From Dyella_A sp050749815 (GTDB lineage Bacteria; Pseudomonadota; Gammaproteobacteria; Xanthomonadales; Rhodanobacteraceae): a DNA stretch of 64,000 nt. Both the position numbers and the translations under genes were made by a program. Positions 52,031 to 62,520 of this stretch are shown in pieces. The first letter of the stretch is position 1. Every line of letters begins with the position of its first letter. The stretch covers positions 3,348,001 to 3,412,000 of the forward strand of contig NZ_CP192735.1 of the NCBI RefSeq assembly GCF_050749815.1, read 5' to 3'. The notes under the pieces are model-generated. The model saw only the letters and a program-made list of their open reading frames with translations. It had not been told where the DNA came from and searched no databases.

Positions 52031-53742
52031 GCGGTGACTCCTTGGGTGTGTTCTTCGGATGATTTGGCCGTCTGGACGGCCGAAACGGTAGGAGCGTAGG
52101 CGCGCGTGATCGCGCCGTCGGACGCGGAGCCGACCAGCCGTGCGTACTTGGCCAGGGCGCCGTGGGCGACCTTGGGCGGCGGCGGTGTCCAGCCGGCGCG
52201 GCGGGCGTCGAGGTCGGCGGTGGTGCGCAGCTCGCGCGTCTCGCCATCGATCACCACGCGGTCGCCGTCCTGCAGCAGGCCGATGGGGCCGCCGCGGGCG
52301 GCCTCCGGGGCGATGTGGCCGACCATGAAGCCGTGGGTGGCGCCGGAGAAGCGGCCGTCGGTGATCAGCGCGACGTCGTTGCCGAGACCGCGACCGACCA
52401 GGGCGGCGGTGACGCCGAGCATCTCGCGCATGCCGGGGCCGCCGGCCGGGCCCTCGTTGCGGATCACGATGACGTCGCCCTTGGCGATGCCGCCGGACTG
52501 CACGGCGGCGAACGCGGCCTCCTCGCTCTCGAACACGCGGGCCGGGCCCTCGAACTGGGTGCCGGTCTTGCCGGCCAGCTTGAGGATGCAGCCCTCTGGG
52601 GCGAGGTTGCCGTAGAGGATCGAGTATCCGCCGCGCGGCTTCAGCGGCGTGTTCACCGGATGGATCACGTCCTGCTGCCCGGCGCGCGGCGCGGCTTCGG
52701 CCTCGGCGAACAGCGAGCGGCCGGTGACGGTCGGCGTGTCGGCGAGCATGCCGGCGGCGATCAGTTCCTGCGCGACGCGGGCGGCACCGCCGGCACCGAA
52801 CATCTCCACAGCGGTGTAGCGGCCGCCCGGCAGCAGGTCGGCGATCACCGGGGTGTGCACCGAGGCGGGCTCGAAGTCCTCGATGCTCCACTCCACGCCG
52901 GCCTCGCGGGCGATTGCCAGCAGGTGCAGCACCGCGTTGGTGGAGCCGGCGGTGGCGGCGACCATGCGTGCGGCGTTCTGGAACGCGGTGCGGCTAAGCA
53001 GGTCGCTCGGACGGCGATTGGCCTTCAGGCATTCCATCACCAGCTCGCCGCAGCGATAGGCCGCCTGCTGCTTGGCCGGATGGGTGGCCGGGATGTCGTT
53101 GAAGCCCATCGGCGACAGGCCCAGCGTGGTCAGCACCATCGCCATGGTGTTGGCGGTGAACTGGCCGCCGCAGGCACCGGCGCCGGGGCAGGCGTCTCGT
53201 TCCACCGAGGTCAGCTCGGCGTCGTCGATCTTTCCCGCGCCGTGCGCGCCGACCGCCTCGAACACCTGCTGGATGGTGATCGGATGGTTGTCGTGGTTGC
53301 CGTGGGCGATGGTGCCGCCGTACAGCGCCACGCCGGGGATGTTCAGCCGTGCCAGCGCCATCGCCGCAGCGGGGATCGTCTTGTCGCAGCCGCACAGCAC
53401 CACCATGGCGTCCAGCGAATGGCCGTCCACGGCCAGCTCGATCGAATCGGTGATCACCTCGCGGCTGACCAGCGAGGCGCGCATGCCGGGCGTGCCCATC
53501 GCCATGCCGTCGGTGATCGCGATGGTGTTGAACTCGATCGGCGTGCCGCCCGCGGCGCGCACGCCGGCGGTGGCCGCGTCGGCCAGTTCGCGCAGGTTGA
53601 GGTTGCACGGGCTGACGTTCGACCAGGTGTGCACGATCGCCACCAGCGGCTTGGCGATCGCCGCGTCGTCCAGGCCGGTGGCCCGCATCATCGCGCGTGC
53701 AGGTGCGCGATCGGGGCCGGTTTTCATCACATCACTGCGCAT
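52027..53742 (-). CDS. ilvD: Dihydroxy-acid dehydratase
   Basis: Fe-S enzyme of the valine/isoleucine path, 571 aa. Cluster cysteines are visible in VVLCGCDKTIPA and CPGAGACGGQFTANTMA; MCNPCNLNLRELAD-like SPCNLNLRELADA is near the N-terminus. GRFSGATHGFMVGHIAPEA is the C-terminal family motif. The start at 53742 (MRSDVMK) has GGAG six bases upstream; the longer open frame is unlike the family. 135 bases follow leuB, with an inverted repeat in the gap. Confidence 0.95.
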
Positions 53743-53770
53743 CGGTTGCTCCATCGGAATCAAGAGAAAA

Positions 53771-53862
53771 GCTTCCCTGCGCGCCCGGGCCACGCGTGCG
53801 CATACCGGGGAGGTGAGTGGCGCCGCGCGGCGGGGGATTGCCGGCGGGCACGCAGGGAAAGC
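53771..53862. repeat. Long inverted repeat between leuB and ilvD
   Basis: GCTTCCCTGCGCGCCCG (53771-53787) pairs with CGGGCACGCAGGGAAAGC (53845-53862), about 16 of 17 pairs with one bulge. Internal G/C-rich sequence could extend it. It sits between cistrons of one operon and has no T tract. Confidence 0.7.
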
Positions 53863-53877
53863 CAAACGGAGCCGGGT

Positions 53878-54975
53878 TCAGCCGCATGCGCGGCCGCCGG
53901 CAAAAAAGGCGTGGTGGATCGAGGCGTGGTCTTCCACCGCCATCAGCACGGCATCGCGCACCGCGGCAGTGTTGCCGTGGCCGCCCACGTCGCGGGTGCG
54001 CGGCCCATGGGCCAGCACCTGCGACACCGCGGCCTCGACGCACTGGGCCTCTTCCTCCAGGCCCAGCGAGTGGCGCAGCAGCATCGCGGCGGAGAGCATC
54101 GCGCCGGTCGGATTGGCCACGCCCTGGCCGGCGATATCCGGCGCCGAGCCGTGGATCGGTTCGTACAGGCCGCGCTTGCCTTCGCCCAGCGAGGCCGAGG
54201 GCAGCAGGCCGAGCGAGCCGGCCAGCGCGGCGGCCTCGTCGGTAAGGATGTCGCCGAACAGGTTCTCGGTGACCACCACGTCGTAGCGACCTGGCTGGGT
54301 CAGCAGCAGCATCGCCATCGAGTCGACCAACTGGTGCTCGACGGTCACGTCGCGGTATTCCGGCGCGATCCGCTGTACGACGTTGCGCCACAGGCGCGAG
54401 GTCTCCAGCACGTTGGCCTTGTCCACCGAGGTGAGGTGATGGCGGCGCTCACGGGCCAGCGCGAAGGCGCGGCGCACCACGCGCTCGATTTCGGCCTCGG
54501 TGTATTTGCACTCGTCGGTGGCGGCGTCGGCGGTGCGCGTCTTGGCGCCGAAGTAGGCGCCGCCGGTGAGTTCGCGCACGAACAGCACGTCGACGTCCTT
54601 GAGCTTCTCGTTCTTCAGCGGCGACAGGTTGGCCAGCGCCGGATGCACCTGCAGCGGGCGCAGGTTGGCATAGACGCCGAGCGCCGCGCGCAGCGCCAGT
54701 AGGCCCTGCTCCGGGCGCACCTTGGCGTTCGGATCGGACCACTTCGGGCCGCCGACGGCGCCCAGCAGAACGGCGTCGGCCTTCTGGCAGGCCGCCAGCG
54801 ATGCGGCCGGCAGCGGCTCGCCGGTGGCATCGATGGCGCAGCCGCCGATCAGGTGCTCTTCGAACGTAAAACGATGGTCGTAGTGCTCGGCCACGGCCTG
54901 CAGCACGGCGACCGCGGCCGCGGTGACCTCGGGGCCGACGCCGTCGCCGGGCAGGGTGACGATATGCGCCTTCAT
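53878..54975 (-). CDS. leuB: 3-isopropylmalate dehydrogenase
   Basis: NAD-dependent oxidative decarboxylation in leucine synthesis. 365 aa with IVTLPGDGVGPEV, LGAVGGPKW, RELTGGAYFG, the catalytic Lys in TSVDKANVLETSRLWR, VTENLFGDILTDEAA and EPIHGSAPDIAGQG. It overlaps leuD by four bases (ATGA). Confidence 0.97.
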   Translation of the reverse strand: MKAHIVTLPGDGVGPEVTAAAVAVLQAVAEHYDHRFTFEEHLIGGCAIDATGEPLPAASLAACQKADAVLLGAVGGPKWSDPNAKVRPEQGLLALRAALGVYANLRPLQVHPALANLSPLKNEKLKDVDVLFVRELTGGAYFGAKTRTADAATDECKYTEAEIERVVRRAFALARERRHHLTSVDKANVLETSRLWRNVVQRIAPEYRDVTVEHQLVDSMAMLLLTQPGRYDVVVTENLFGDILTDEAAALAGSLGLLPSASLGEGKRGLYEPIHGSAPDIAGQGVANPTGAMLSAAMLLRHSLGLEEEAQCVEAAVSQVLAHGPRTRDVGGHGNTAAVRDAVLMAVEDHASIHHAFFAGGRACG

Positions 54976-55559
54976 GCAGTGTGTTCCTCGTGCTGGTGTT
55001 CGTAGCGGGTGATCGCCTCGGCGTGCTGCAGCAGGAAGCCGAGCTGGTCGACGCCCTCCAGCAGGCAGTGGCGGGCGAAGGGTTCGAGCTGGAAAGGAAT
55101 GCGGCCGCCGTCGGGCAGGCTGATGTGCTGCTCGCGCACGTCGATGGCCAGCTCCACGCCGGGGTGCTCGAGCAGCCAGCGATGCTCGGCCTCGGACACC
55201 ACGATGGCGAGCAGGCCGTTCTTCAAAGCGTTGTTGCGGAAGATGTCCGCGATCTCGCTGCACAGCACCGCCTGGATGCCGTAATCGAGCAGCGCCCACG
55301 GCGCGTGCTCGCGCGAGGAGCCGCAGCCGAAGTTGCGCCCGGCGACCAGGATCGCGCAGCCGCGCGCCTCGGGACGGTTCAGCGGGAAGGCCGGGTTGTC
55401 GCTGCCGTCGGCCTGATAGCGCCAATCGTGGAAGCACAGCTTGCCCAGCCCCTCGCGCGTGGTGGTGGTGAGGAAGCGCGCGGGGATGATGCGGTCGGTG
55501 TCGATGTTCTCGTCCGCCAGCACGGCGGTGCGCGAATGGATGCGGGTGACGGGCTTCAT
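54972..55559 (-). CDS. leuD: 3-isopropylmalate dehydratase small subunit
   Basis: Swivel-domain subunit of isopropylmalate isomerase. 195 aa with ENIDTDRIIPARFL, LVAGRNFGCGSSREHAPWAL and SEIADIFRNNALKNGLL, all characteristic. Overlaps leuC and leuB by four bases on each side. Confidence 0.97.
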   Translation of the reverse strand: MKPVTRIHSRTAVLADENIDTDRIIPARFLTTTTREGLGKLCFHDWRYQADGSDNPAFPLNRPEARGCAILVAGRNFGCGSSREHAPWALLDYGIQAVLCSEIADIFRNNALKNGLLAIVVSEAEHRWLLEHPGVELAIDVREQHISLPDGGRIPFQLEPFARHCLLEGVDQLGFLLQHAEAITRYEHQHEEHTA

Positions 55560-56971
55560 GCGGCCTCCTCTTGGCGGACGTACTCGCGCGGATCGGCAAT
55601 GTGGCCGGCCACGGCCGAGGCGGCCGCGGTGGCCGGACTGGCCAGCACGGTGCGCGCACCCTTGCCCTGGCGGCCCTCGAAATTGCGGTTGGAAGTGCTC
55701 ACGACGAGCTGGCCCGGCTGGGCCAGATCACCGTTCATGGCGATGCACATCGAGCAGCCCGGCACGCGCCACTCGGCGCCAGCGGCGGCGAACACCTCGT
55801 GCAGGCCTTCGCGTTCGGCATCACGGCGCACCGCTTCGGAACCCGGCACCACCAGCATGCGCACGCCGTCGGCGACGCGGCGGCCGCGCAATACCTCGGC
55901 TGCTTCGCGCAGGTCGGACAGGCGCGAGTTGGTGCAGCTGCCGACGAACACCACGTCCACCGGCGTGCCCTGCATGGCGTGGCCGGCGCGGGCGTGCATG
56001 TAGTCCAGCGCGCGCTGCTCGACCGCGTTGCGCGGGGCCGGCACGGGCGTGTCCATGGCGATCGCCATGCCCGGGTGGGTGCCGTAGGTGACGGTGGGAC
56101 GGATTTGGCTGGCGTCGACACGCACCTCGCGGTCGTAGCGCGCGCCGTCGTCGCTGGGCAGCTGCCGCCATGCGGCGACTGCCTCATCCCACGCCGCGCC
56201 CTGCGGTGCGTGTGGGCGACCCTTCAGCCAGGCGAAGGTGGTTTCGTCCGGGGCGATCAGGCCGGCGCGGGCGCCCGCCTCGATCGACATGTTGCACACC
56301 GTCATGCGCTCTTCCATCGAGAGCGCCTCGATCGCCGGGCCGCGGTATTCGATGACGTGGCCGGTGCCGCCGTCCACGCCGATCTGGCCGATGATGTGCA
56401 GGATCAGGTCCTTCGCGCCGACGCCCTTGGGCAGCGCGCCATCGATATGGATCGCCAGCGTTTTCGGCTTGCGCTGCAGCAGGCACTGCGTGGACATCAC
56501 GTGGCCGACCTCGGTGGTGCCGATGCCGAAGGCGAGCGCGCCGAACGCGCCATGCGTGGAGGTGTGGCTGTCGCCGCAGACGATGGTCATGCCCGGCTGG
56601 GTGGCGCCCAGCTCCGGGCCGATCACGTGCACGATGCCGCGGTCGCGGCTGTCCCAGCCGTGCAGCTCGATGCCGAACTCGGCGCAGTTCGTTTCCAGCT
56701 TGGCGACCTGCGCCTTCGCTTCCGCGTTGGCGTAGGGGCGCTCGCCGTCGGGACCGGGCGGCAGGGTCGGGGTGGAGTGATCCAGCGTAGCCAGGGTGCG
56801 GTCGGGGCGGCGCAGCGTCAGGCCGCGGCCACGCAGCTCGTCGAAGGCCTGCGGCGAGGTCACCTCGTGCACCAGGTGCAGGTCGATGTACAGGATCGCC
56901 GGGGTGTCGGCCGATTCCGGCGCCACCAGGTGGGCATCCCACAGCTTCTCGAACAGGGTGCGCGCGCTCAT
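55556..56971 (-). CDS. leuC: 3-isopropylmalate dehydratase large subunit
   Basis: Aconitase-family [4Fe-4S] subunit of 471 aa. Features: DLHLVHEVTSPQAF, CGDSHTSTHGAFGALAFGIG, the VFVGSCTNSRLSDLREAA cluster Cys and the CSMCIAMNGD Cys pair. Start by overlap with the ilvE stop (ATGA). Confidence 0.97.
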   Translation of the reverse strand: MSARTLFEKLWDAHLVAPESADTPAILYIDLHLVHEVTSPQAFDELRGRGLTLRRPDRTLATLDHSTPTLPPGPDGERPYANAEAKAQVAKLETNCAEFGIELHGWDSRDRGIVHVIGPELGATQPGMTIVCGDSHTSTHGAFGALAFGIGTTEVGHVMSTQCLLQRKPKTLAIHIDGALPKGVGAKDLILHIIGQIGVDGGTGHVIEYRGPAIEALSMEERMTVCNMSIEAGARAGLIAPDETTFAWLKGRPHAPQGAAWDEAVAAWRQLPSDDGARYDREVRVDASQIRPTVTYGTHPGMAIAMDTPVPAPRNAVEQRALDYMHARAGHAMQGTPVDVVFVGSCTNSRLSDLREAAEVLRGRRVADGVRMLVVPGSEAVRRDAEREGLHEVFAAAGAEWRVPGCSMCIAMNGDLAQPGQLVVSTSNRNFEGRQGKGARTVLASPATAAASAVAGHIADPREYVRQEEAA

Positions 56972-57909
56972 GCGGCGATCTCCTCGGAAGCCACCGCAGG
57001 CACCACTTCCAGCCAGCCCCAGCGGTCTTCGGTGCTGCCGTCGAACAGGCCGAAGAAGCGCTGCTGCAGCGCGCGGGTCACCGGGCCGGGCTCGCCCGTA
57101 CCGACCGCCTTGCGGTCGACCGAGCGCACCGGCGTGATCTCGGCAGCGGTGCCGGTCATGAAGATCTCGTCGGCGCTGTACAGCGCCTCCCGCGGCAAGT
57201 CGCGCTCTTCCACCACGAGGCCGAGGTCGCTGGCCAGCGTGATCACCGAGTCGCGGGTGATGCCGGCGAGGATGCCGGCACTGGACGGCGGGGTGAGCAG
57301 CTTGCCCTTCTTCACCAGAAACAGGTTCTCCCCCGCGCCCTCGCTGAGCAGGCCGTTGTGGCCCAGCGCAATGCCTTCGTCGAAACCGCCGCGGCGCGCC
57401 TCGGCGGCGATCAGCTGGCTGGACAGGTAATTGCCGCCGGCCTTGGCCCAGCTCGGCAGCGTGTTCGGCGCCGGCCGATGCCAGGACGACACGCAAACGT
57501 TGGCGCCTTTCTCGCGGGCGTCGCCCAGGTAGGCGCCCCATTCCATCGCCATGATCGCCACCTCCACCGGCGCGCCGTCCTTCGGCAGCACGCCGAGGCC
57601 GCCCGCGCCGCGGAACACGATCGGCCGCACGTAAGCCGCGCGCATCCGGTTGGCGCGGATCAGCTCCAGGCAGGCGGCATTGATCTCCTCCTCGCTGAAG
57701 CCGACGTCGATGTCGTACACGCGCGCCGACTCGAACAGGCGGCGGGTGTGGTCGGCCAGGCGGAAATAGGCCGGGCCCGCCGGCGTGGCGTAGACGCGCT
57801 CGCCCTCGAACACCGACGAGCCGTAGTGCAGCGCGTGGGTGGTGACGTGGACGTTGGCGTCGGCCCAGGGCTTGATGCGGCCGTTGTGCCAGAGGAAGGG
57901 CGTGCTCAT
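56968..57909 (-). CDS. ilvE: Branched-chain amino acid aminotransferase
   Basis: Final transamination to Leu, Ile and Val; PLP-dependent. 313 aa, very like E. coli IlvE. The catalytic Lys lies in SWAKAGGNYLSSQL, followed by SEGAGENLFLVKKG and FMTGTAAEITPVRSVD, with the end FFGLFDGSTEDRWGWLE. Shine-Dalgarno GGAG six bases before ATG. 41 bases after leuA. Confidence 0.96.
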   Translation of the reverse strand: MSTPFLWHNGRIKPWADANVHVTTHALHYGSSVFEGERVYATPAGPAYFRLADHTRRLFESARVYDIDVGFSEEEINAACLELIRANRMRAAYVRPIVFRGAGGLGVLPKDGAPVEVAIMAMEWGAYLGDAREKGANVCVSSWHRPAPNTLPSWAKAGGNYLSSQLIAAEARRGGFDEGIALGHNGLLSEGAGENLFLVKKGKLLTPPSSAGILAGITRDSVITLASDLGLVVEERDLPREALYSADEIFMTGTAAEITPVRSVDRKAVGTGEPGPVTRALQQRFFGLFDGSTEDRWGWLEVVPAVASEEIAA

Positions 57910-57950
57910 CGGTGGCTCCGTGCGGGTGTCGGTTGCGGCATGGACTGGCA

Positions 57951-59531
<1,581 letters not shown>

Positions 59532-59563
59532 CGGGATTCTCCGGAAGAGGCGGAACGCAGGCC

Positions 59564-59597
59564 AAAAAAAACCCCGCTCCGGTGTCGGTGCGGGGTC
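59564..59597 (-). terminator. Attenuator terminator of the leu-ilv operon
   Basis: Minus-strand stem ACCCCGC (59596-59590) / GCGGGGT (59577-59571) with a 12-base loop, then eight T. The promoter-proximal strand of the stem is also the partner of an antiterminator, so the two folds exclude each other. It lies 33 bases before the leuA ATG. Confidence 0.85.
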
Positions 59598-59651
59598 TGG
59601 GGTTGTCTCAGGTGTGTTTCTTTTGCCTGGACGCAGCCGCTAGCCCGCACC
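59587..59651 (-). promoter_or_regulatory. Antiterminator pairing of the leu-ilv attenuator
   Basis: Minus-strand GGTGCGGG (59651-59644, within the last leader codons) is the perfect 8-bp complement of CCCGCACC (59594-59587). That pairing takes bases 59590-59594 away from the terminator stem. GCACC just before the leucine codons could pair with GGTGC and act as the protector strand. Confidence 0.7.
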
Positions 59652-59780
59652 TCCGCTGGTAATGAGGAGTACGAGTACAAGAGCAAGAAGAAGAAGGGTG
59701 CCGCCGGCCAGCAGCGGGTCGCCGACCGTCGTGGGACGACGGCTCAGGGCGAGGCTGTGGTGGCTGCTGCGCTGCGACAT
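59640..59780 (-). CDS. Leader peptide of the leu-ilv operon (attenuation)
   Basis: A 46-codon frame found by reading the minus strand: ATG at 59780, TAG at 59642-59640. Residues 28-41 read TLLLLALVLVLLIT, a run of seven Leu, two Val and one Ile within a dozen codons. The run uses CTT (five times), GTA (twice) and ATT, which are rare in the neighbouring G/C-ending genes. Control residues match the products of the downstream operon. A ribosome stalled there would free the GGTGCGGG strand and prevent termination. AAGGT lies seven bases before the ATG. Confidence 0.85.
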   Translation of the reverse strand: MSQRSSHHSLALSRRPTTVGDPLLAGGTLLLLALVLVLLITSGGAG

Positions 59781-59852
59781 GAACCCGACCTTAGGTCACC
59801 CGAAAAGGCGGCGTCAACAGTTTCATGTGAATCCATGCAAAAAAAGTGATTT

Positions 59853-59868
59853 GGACGTCCAGATGTCC
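59853..59868. promoter_or_regulatory. Imperfect dyad, candidate operator of the leu-ilv operon
   Basis: GGACGTCCAGATGTCC is symmetric at 12 of 16 positions and made of two 8-mers that resemble met boxes. It is about 75-90 bases upstream of the leader peptide start. No protein can be named. Confidence 0.35.
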
Positions 59869-60089
59869 ATATGCTCGGGTTGCATGAACCAGGCATGGCG
59901 CGGTGCGAGAGCGAACGCGCGCGTATGGAAAGGTTTGTGCGCGAATCATCCGAAGCGCGCGGAATAGAGCGAAAATGGCTGCGGATGGCGCTTCGCGGCC
60001 GCCAGCGCGGCGCTTTCGCCGTGCTCGCAGTGGGGTCTGTCGCGTCTCGTAGCGAGGGGTCGAGGCGTCCGGTCACGATCGATTGGCGC

Positions 60090-60119
60090 AAAAAGAAGGG
60101 GCCGGCGCGTGCCGGCCCC
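60090..60119 (-). terminator. Intrinsic terminator after the TonB-dependent receptor gene
   Basis: Minus-strand GGGGCCGGC / GCCGGCCCC stem with a four-base loop, then TTCTTTTT. Confidence 0.9.
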
Positions 60120-60177
60120 GAAGGGTTTTCGCTATCGCGTCGCGCCTTCGCCCAGGCGATGGCGCGACGCAGCAGGG

Positions 60178-62418
60178 TCACAGCTCGGTGCGGAACTCGA
60201 CGCCGATCACCCGCGGGTCGTTCACGAAACCGGTGCGGTTGTTGAAGTCGATGGCGCCGATCAGCGCGCGCTTGTTGGTGATGTTGCGGCCGTACAGGGC
60301 GATCTCGCGGCGGCCGTAATCCCAGTTGTAGCCCACGCGCAGGCCGCCCTCGAGCAGCGGCTTGCCCTTGAACTCGGCCGAGTCGTAGAGGAAGAAGTTC
60401 ACCTCGCTGCGGTAGTTCCAGTCGGTGTAGACGAAGAACTCGCCGCTGTCGCCGTAGGGGATGCCGTAGCGCGCGGTGAGCGTGCCGATCCACTTGGGCG
60501 AGTTGGGCAGCACGTTGCCGTCGATCAGCGCGTTGCCGTCGGCATTACGCGGGTCGAGCACGGTGCACTGGGCGCCGCACACGGCCACCGCCAGGTTCGG
60601 ATCCTTCAGCTCGGTGTGGTTGTAGCTGCCGCCGGCGGTGAGCACGAAGTTCGGCGTGAGGTAGGCCTCCAGGTCGAACTCGGCGCCGTAGCCTTCGGTT
60701 TTCTTCGCGTTGATCAGGCGGGTGATGTTGATGTCGCCACCCACCGCGGTGAGCTGCTCGTTGTGCATGGTGTAGCTGTACACGTCGGCGTTGAAGCGCA
60801 CGTGGTTGTCCATGCCGGTGGACTTCAGGCCCAGCTCGTAGGAGGTGATCGTCTCGGGCTTGGCCTGCGAGATGAAGTCGGAGAACAGCACGCGGCCCTG
60901 CACGCTGGGCGCGCGGAAGCCGTTGGCCACGCGGGCGTAGACGTTGACGTTGGGGCTCAGCGTCCAGGTGCCGGTGACATCGCCGCTCCAGCGCGAGTCG
61001 TTCGGGTTGGCGGTGAGCGTGAGCGGCGGCGCGCCGAGCGGCGAGAGCAGGCGATCGACGCGGAAGTCGCGCTTGTCGTGCGAGTAGCGGGTGCCGGCAC
61101 GCAGCTCGAAATCGTCGGCCAGCTGGTAGTTGACCGAGCCGAACACCGCCCACGCCTTGGTGCGCTGGGTCTGGTTGGCGTAGCCGTCCTGCGCGTGGTT
61201 GTCGAAGGTGGCGTAGTCGAAGTTGCTGATCGCGATGTCTTCGTCGAAGTAGTACGTGCCGACCTGCCAGTTGAGGCGATCCTGGCTGTTGCTGGCCAGA
61301 CGGAATTCCTGGGTGATCTGGCGGTCGTGCGGCATCGCGTCGGCGGTCTCGGACGGGAACGGGATGAAGCCCGGGCCCATCGGCAGGTGGAACGACGCGC
61401 CGTAGCCGCCGTCGACGTCGCCCAGGCTGTAGGTGGTGGCGCGCTCCAGCCCGGTAATCGAGGTGAAGCTCATGTCGCCCAGGTTCCAGTCCAGGTGCAG
61501 GTTGCTGCCCCAGGTGAACAGGTGCTGCTGGTTGCGGCCGTCCTGCGCCACCTTGTCGCGCTGGAAACCGGCTTCGAACTGGTTGTCGCCCAGCGTGATC
61601 GCGTTGGCGCGGTTCACCGTGGCGGTGCCGTCGAGCCAGCGCGCATGGGTGTTGATCAGCGCGCTGAAGCCGCCGTTTTCATACAGCGCCTGCAGGCGCA
61701 GCGCGCGCTCGTTGTAGCCGCCCAGCGCGTCCTTCTTGCCGGTGAAGGTGTTGTCGATCCAGTTGTCGCGATGCTGCCCCAGCGCCGACACGCGGCCGGA
61801 CCAGTGCCCGCCCAGCGCGCCACCCAGCGCCGCCTCGGCGTTGGCGGTGCCCAGCGAGCCGTAGGAGATGCGGGCGTAGCCGCTGGTTTCCTGGCTCGGG
61901 CGCACCGACTCGAACTTGATCACGCCGGCCGGCGAGTTGCGGCCGAACAGCGTGCCCTGCGGACCGCGCAGCACTTCCACCTGGGCCAGGTCGAACAGCG
62001 GGAAGCCCTTCAGGATCGGGTTCTCCTGCACGATGTCGTCGTACACCATCGACACCGGCTGCGAGGCATTGAGATCGAAGTCGCTGTTGCCCAGGCCGCG
62101 GATGTAGAAGCGCGGGAACTCGCGGCCGTACGAGGTTTCGGCGTACACGCTGGGCGCGCGCGAAGCGAGCTGCAGCACGCCGTCGCCGGCCTGGCCGAAG
62201 GCTTCGAGCTTCTCCGGCGTGAGCACGGTCAGCGACACCGGCACCTTCTGCAGGTTTTCCACCCGCTTGGAGGCGGTGACCTTCACCGTCTGCAGCTCGG
62301 TGGTCTTGACGTGCTCGGCGGCGGGTGCGGTGTCCTGCGCGTGGGCGGCGGTGAGGCCCAGTCCGACAAGAACGGAAAAGGCGAGCGCCGCGCGGCGCGG
62401 CGTGGGTACGATCGACAT
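60178..62418 (-). CDS. TonB-dependent outer-membrane receptor
   Basis: A 746-aa outer-membrane transporter energised by TonB. The signal peptide ends near AHA-Q (about 27). The plug domain is at about 45-165 (ASKRVENLQKVPVSLTVLTPEKLEAFG ... EVLRGPQGTLFGRNSPAGVI), followed by a 22-strand barrel with NVYARVANGFRAPSVQGR and the terminal strand ending RTEL. A TonB-box-like ELQTVKVTA is near the N-terminus. It resembles the large Caulobacter/Xanthomonas TBDR groups; the substrate is unknown and no transporter or regulator gene is adjacent. Confidence 0.93.
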   Translation of the reverse strand: MSIVPTPRRAALAFSVLVGLGLTAAHAQDTAPAAEHVKTTELQTVKVTASKRVENLQKVPVSLTVLTPEKLEAFGQAGDGVLQLASRAPSVYAETSYGREFPRFYIRGLGNSDFDLNASQPVSMVYDDIVQENPILKGFPLFDLAQVEVLRGPQGTLFGRNSPAGVIKFESVRPSQETSGYARISYGSLGTANAEAALGGALGGHWSGRVSALGQHRDNWIDNTFTGKKDALGGYNERALRLQALYENGGFSALINTHARWLDGTATVNRANAITLGDNQFEAGFQRDKVAQDGRNQQHLFTWGSNLHLDWNLGDMSFTSITGLERATTYSLGDVDGGYGASFHLPMGPGFIPFPSETADAMPHDRQITQEFRLASNSQDRLNWQVGTYYFDEDIAISNFDYATFDNHAQDGYANQTQRTKAWAVFGSVNYQLADDFELRAGTRYSHDKRDFRVDRLLSPLGAPPLTLTANPNDSRWSGDVTGTWTLSPNVNVYARVANGFRAPSVQGRVLFSDFISQAKPETITSYELGLKSTGMDNHVRFNADVYSYTMHNEQLTAVGGDINITRLINAKKTEGYGAEFDLEAYLTPNFVLTAGGSYNHTELKDPNLAVAVCGAQCTVLDPRNADGNALIDGNVLPNSPKWIGTLTARYGIPYGDSGEFFVYTDWNYRSEVNFFLYDSAEFKGKPLLEGGLRVGYNWDYGRREIALYGRNITNKRALIGAIDFNNRTGFVNDPRVIGVEFRTEL

Positions 62419-62520
62419 GGTGGTGTCCCCGGGGCGGTGGTTGGGAAAAGCGGCGGCTCTGCGGCCGCATCCGACGCATTTTCCTACGCCACCACCCGTG
62501 GGCGACAGTGCCCGGCCGGA

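Larger units (their letters stand above)
59781..60177. other. Intergenic region upstream of the leu-ilv leader
   Basis: About 400 bases with no credible gene. It holds a possible -35 TTGACG (minus strand, 59817-59812), a TTCA-TG-TGAA dyad (59822-59831), a tract of A (59839-59845), the dyad GGACGTCCAGATGTCC (59853-59868) and the terminator of the TonB receptor gene (60090-60119). The transcription start is not clear. Confidence 0.5.

Noticed and set aside
52162..54702. 846-codon plus-strand open frame over ilvD and leuB
   Set aside because: Shadow of two strongly supported minus-strand genes; no recognisable domain.
59871..60245. 124-codon plus-strand frame between the leu leader and the TonB receptor
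   Set aside because: Very Arg-rich, overlaps the receptor 3' end and its terminator, no ribosome site.
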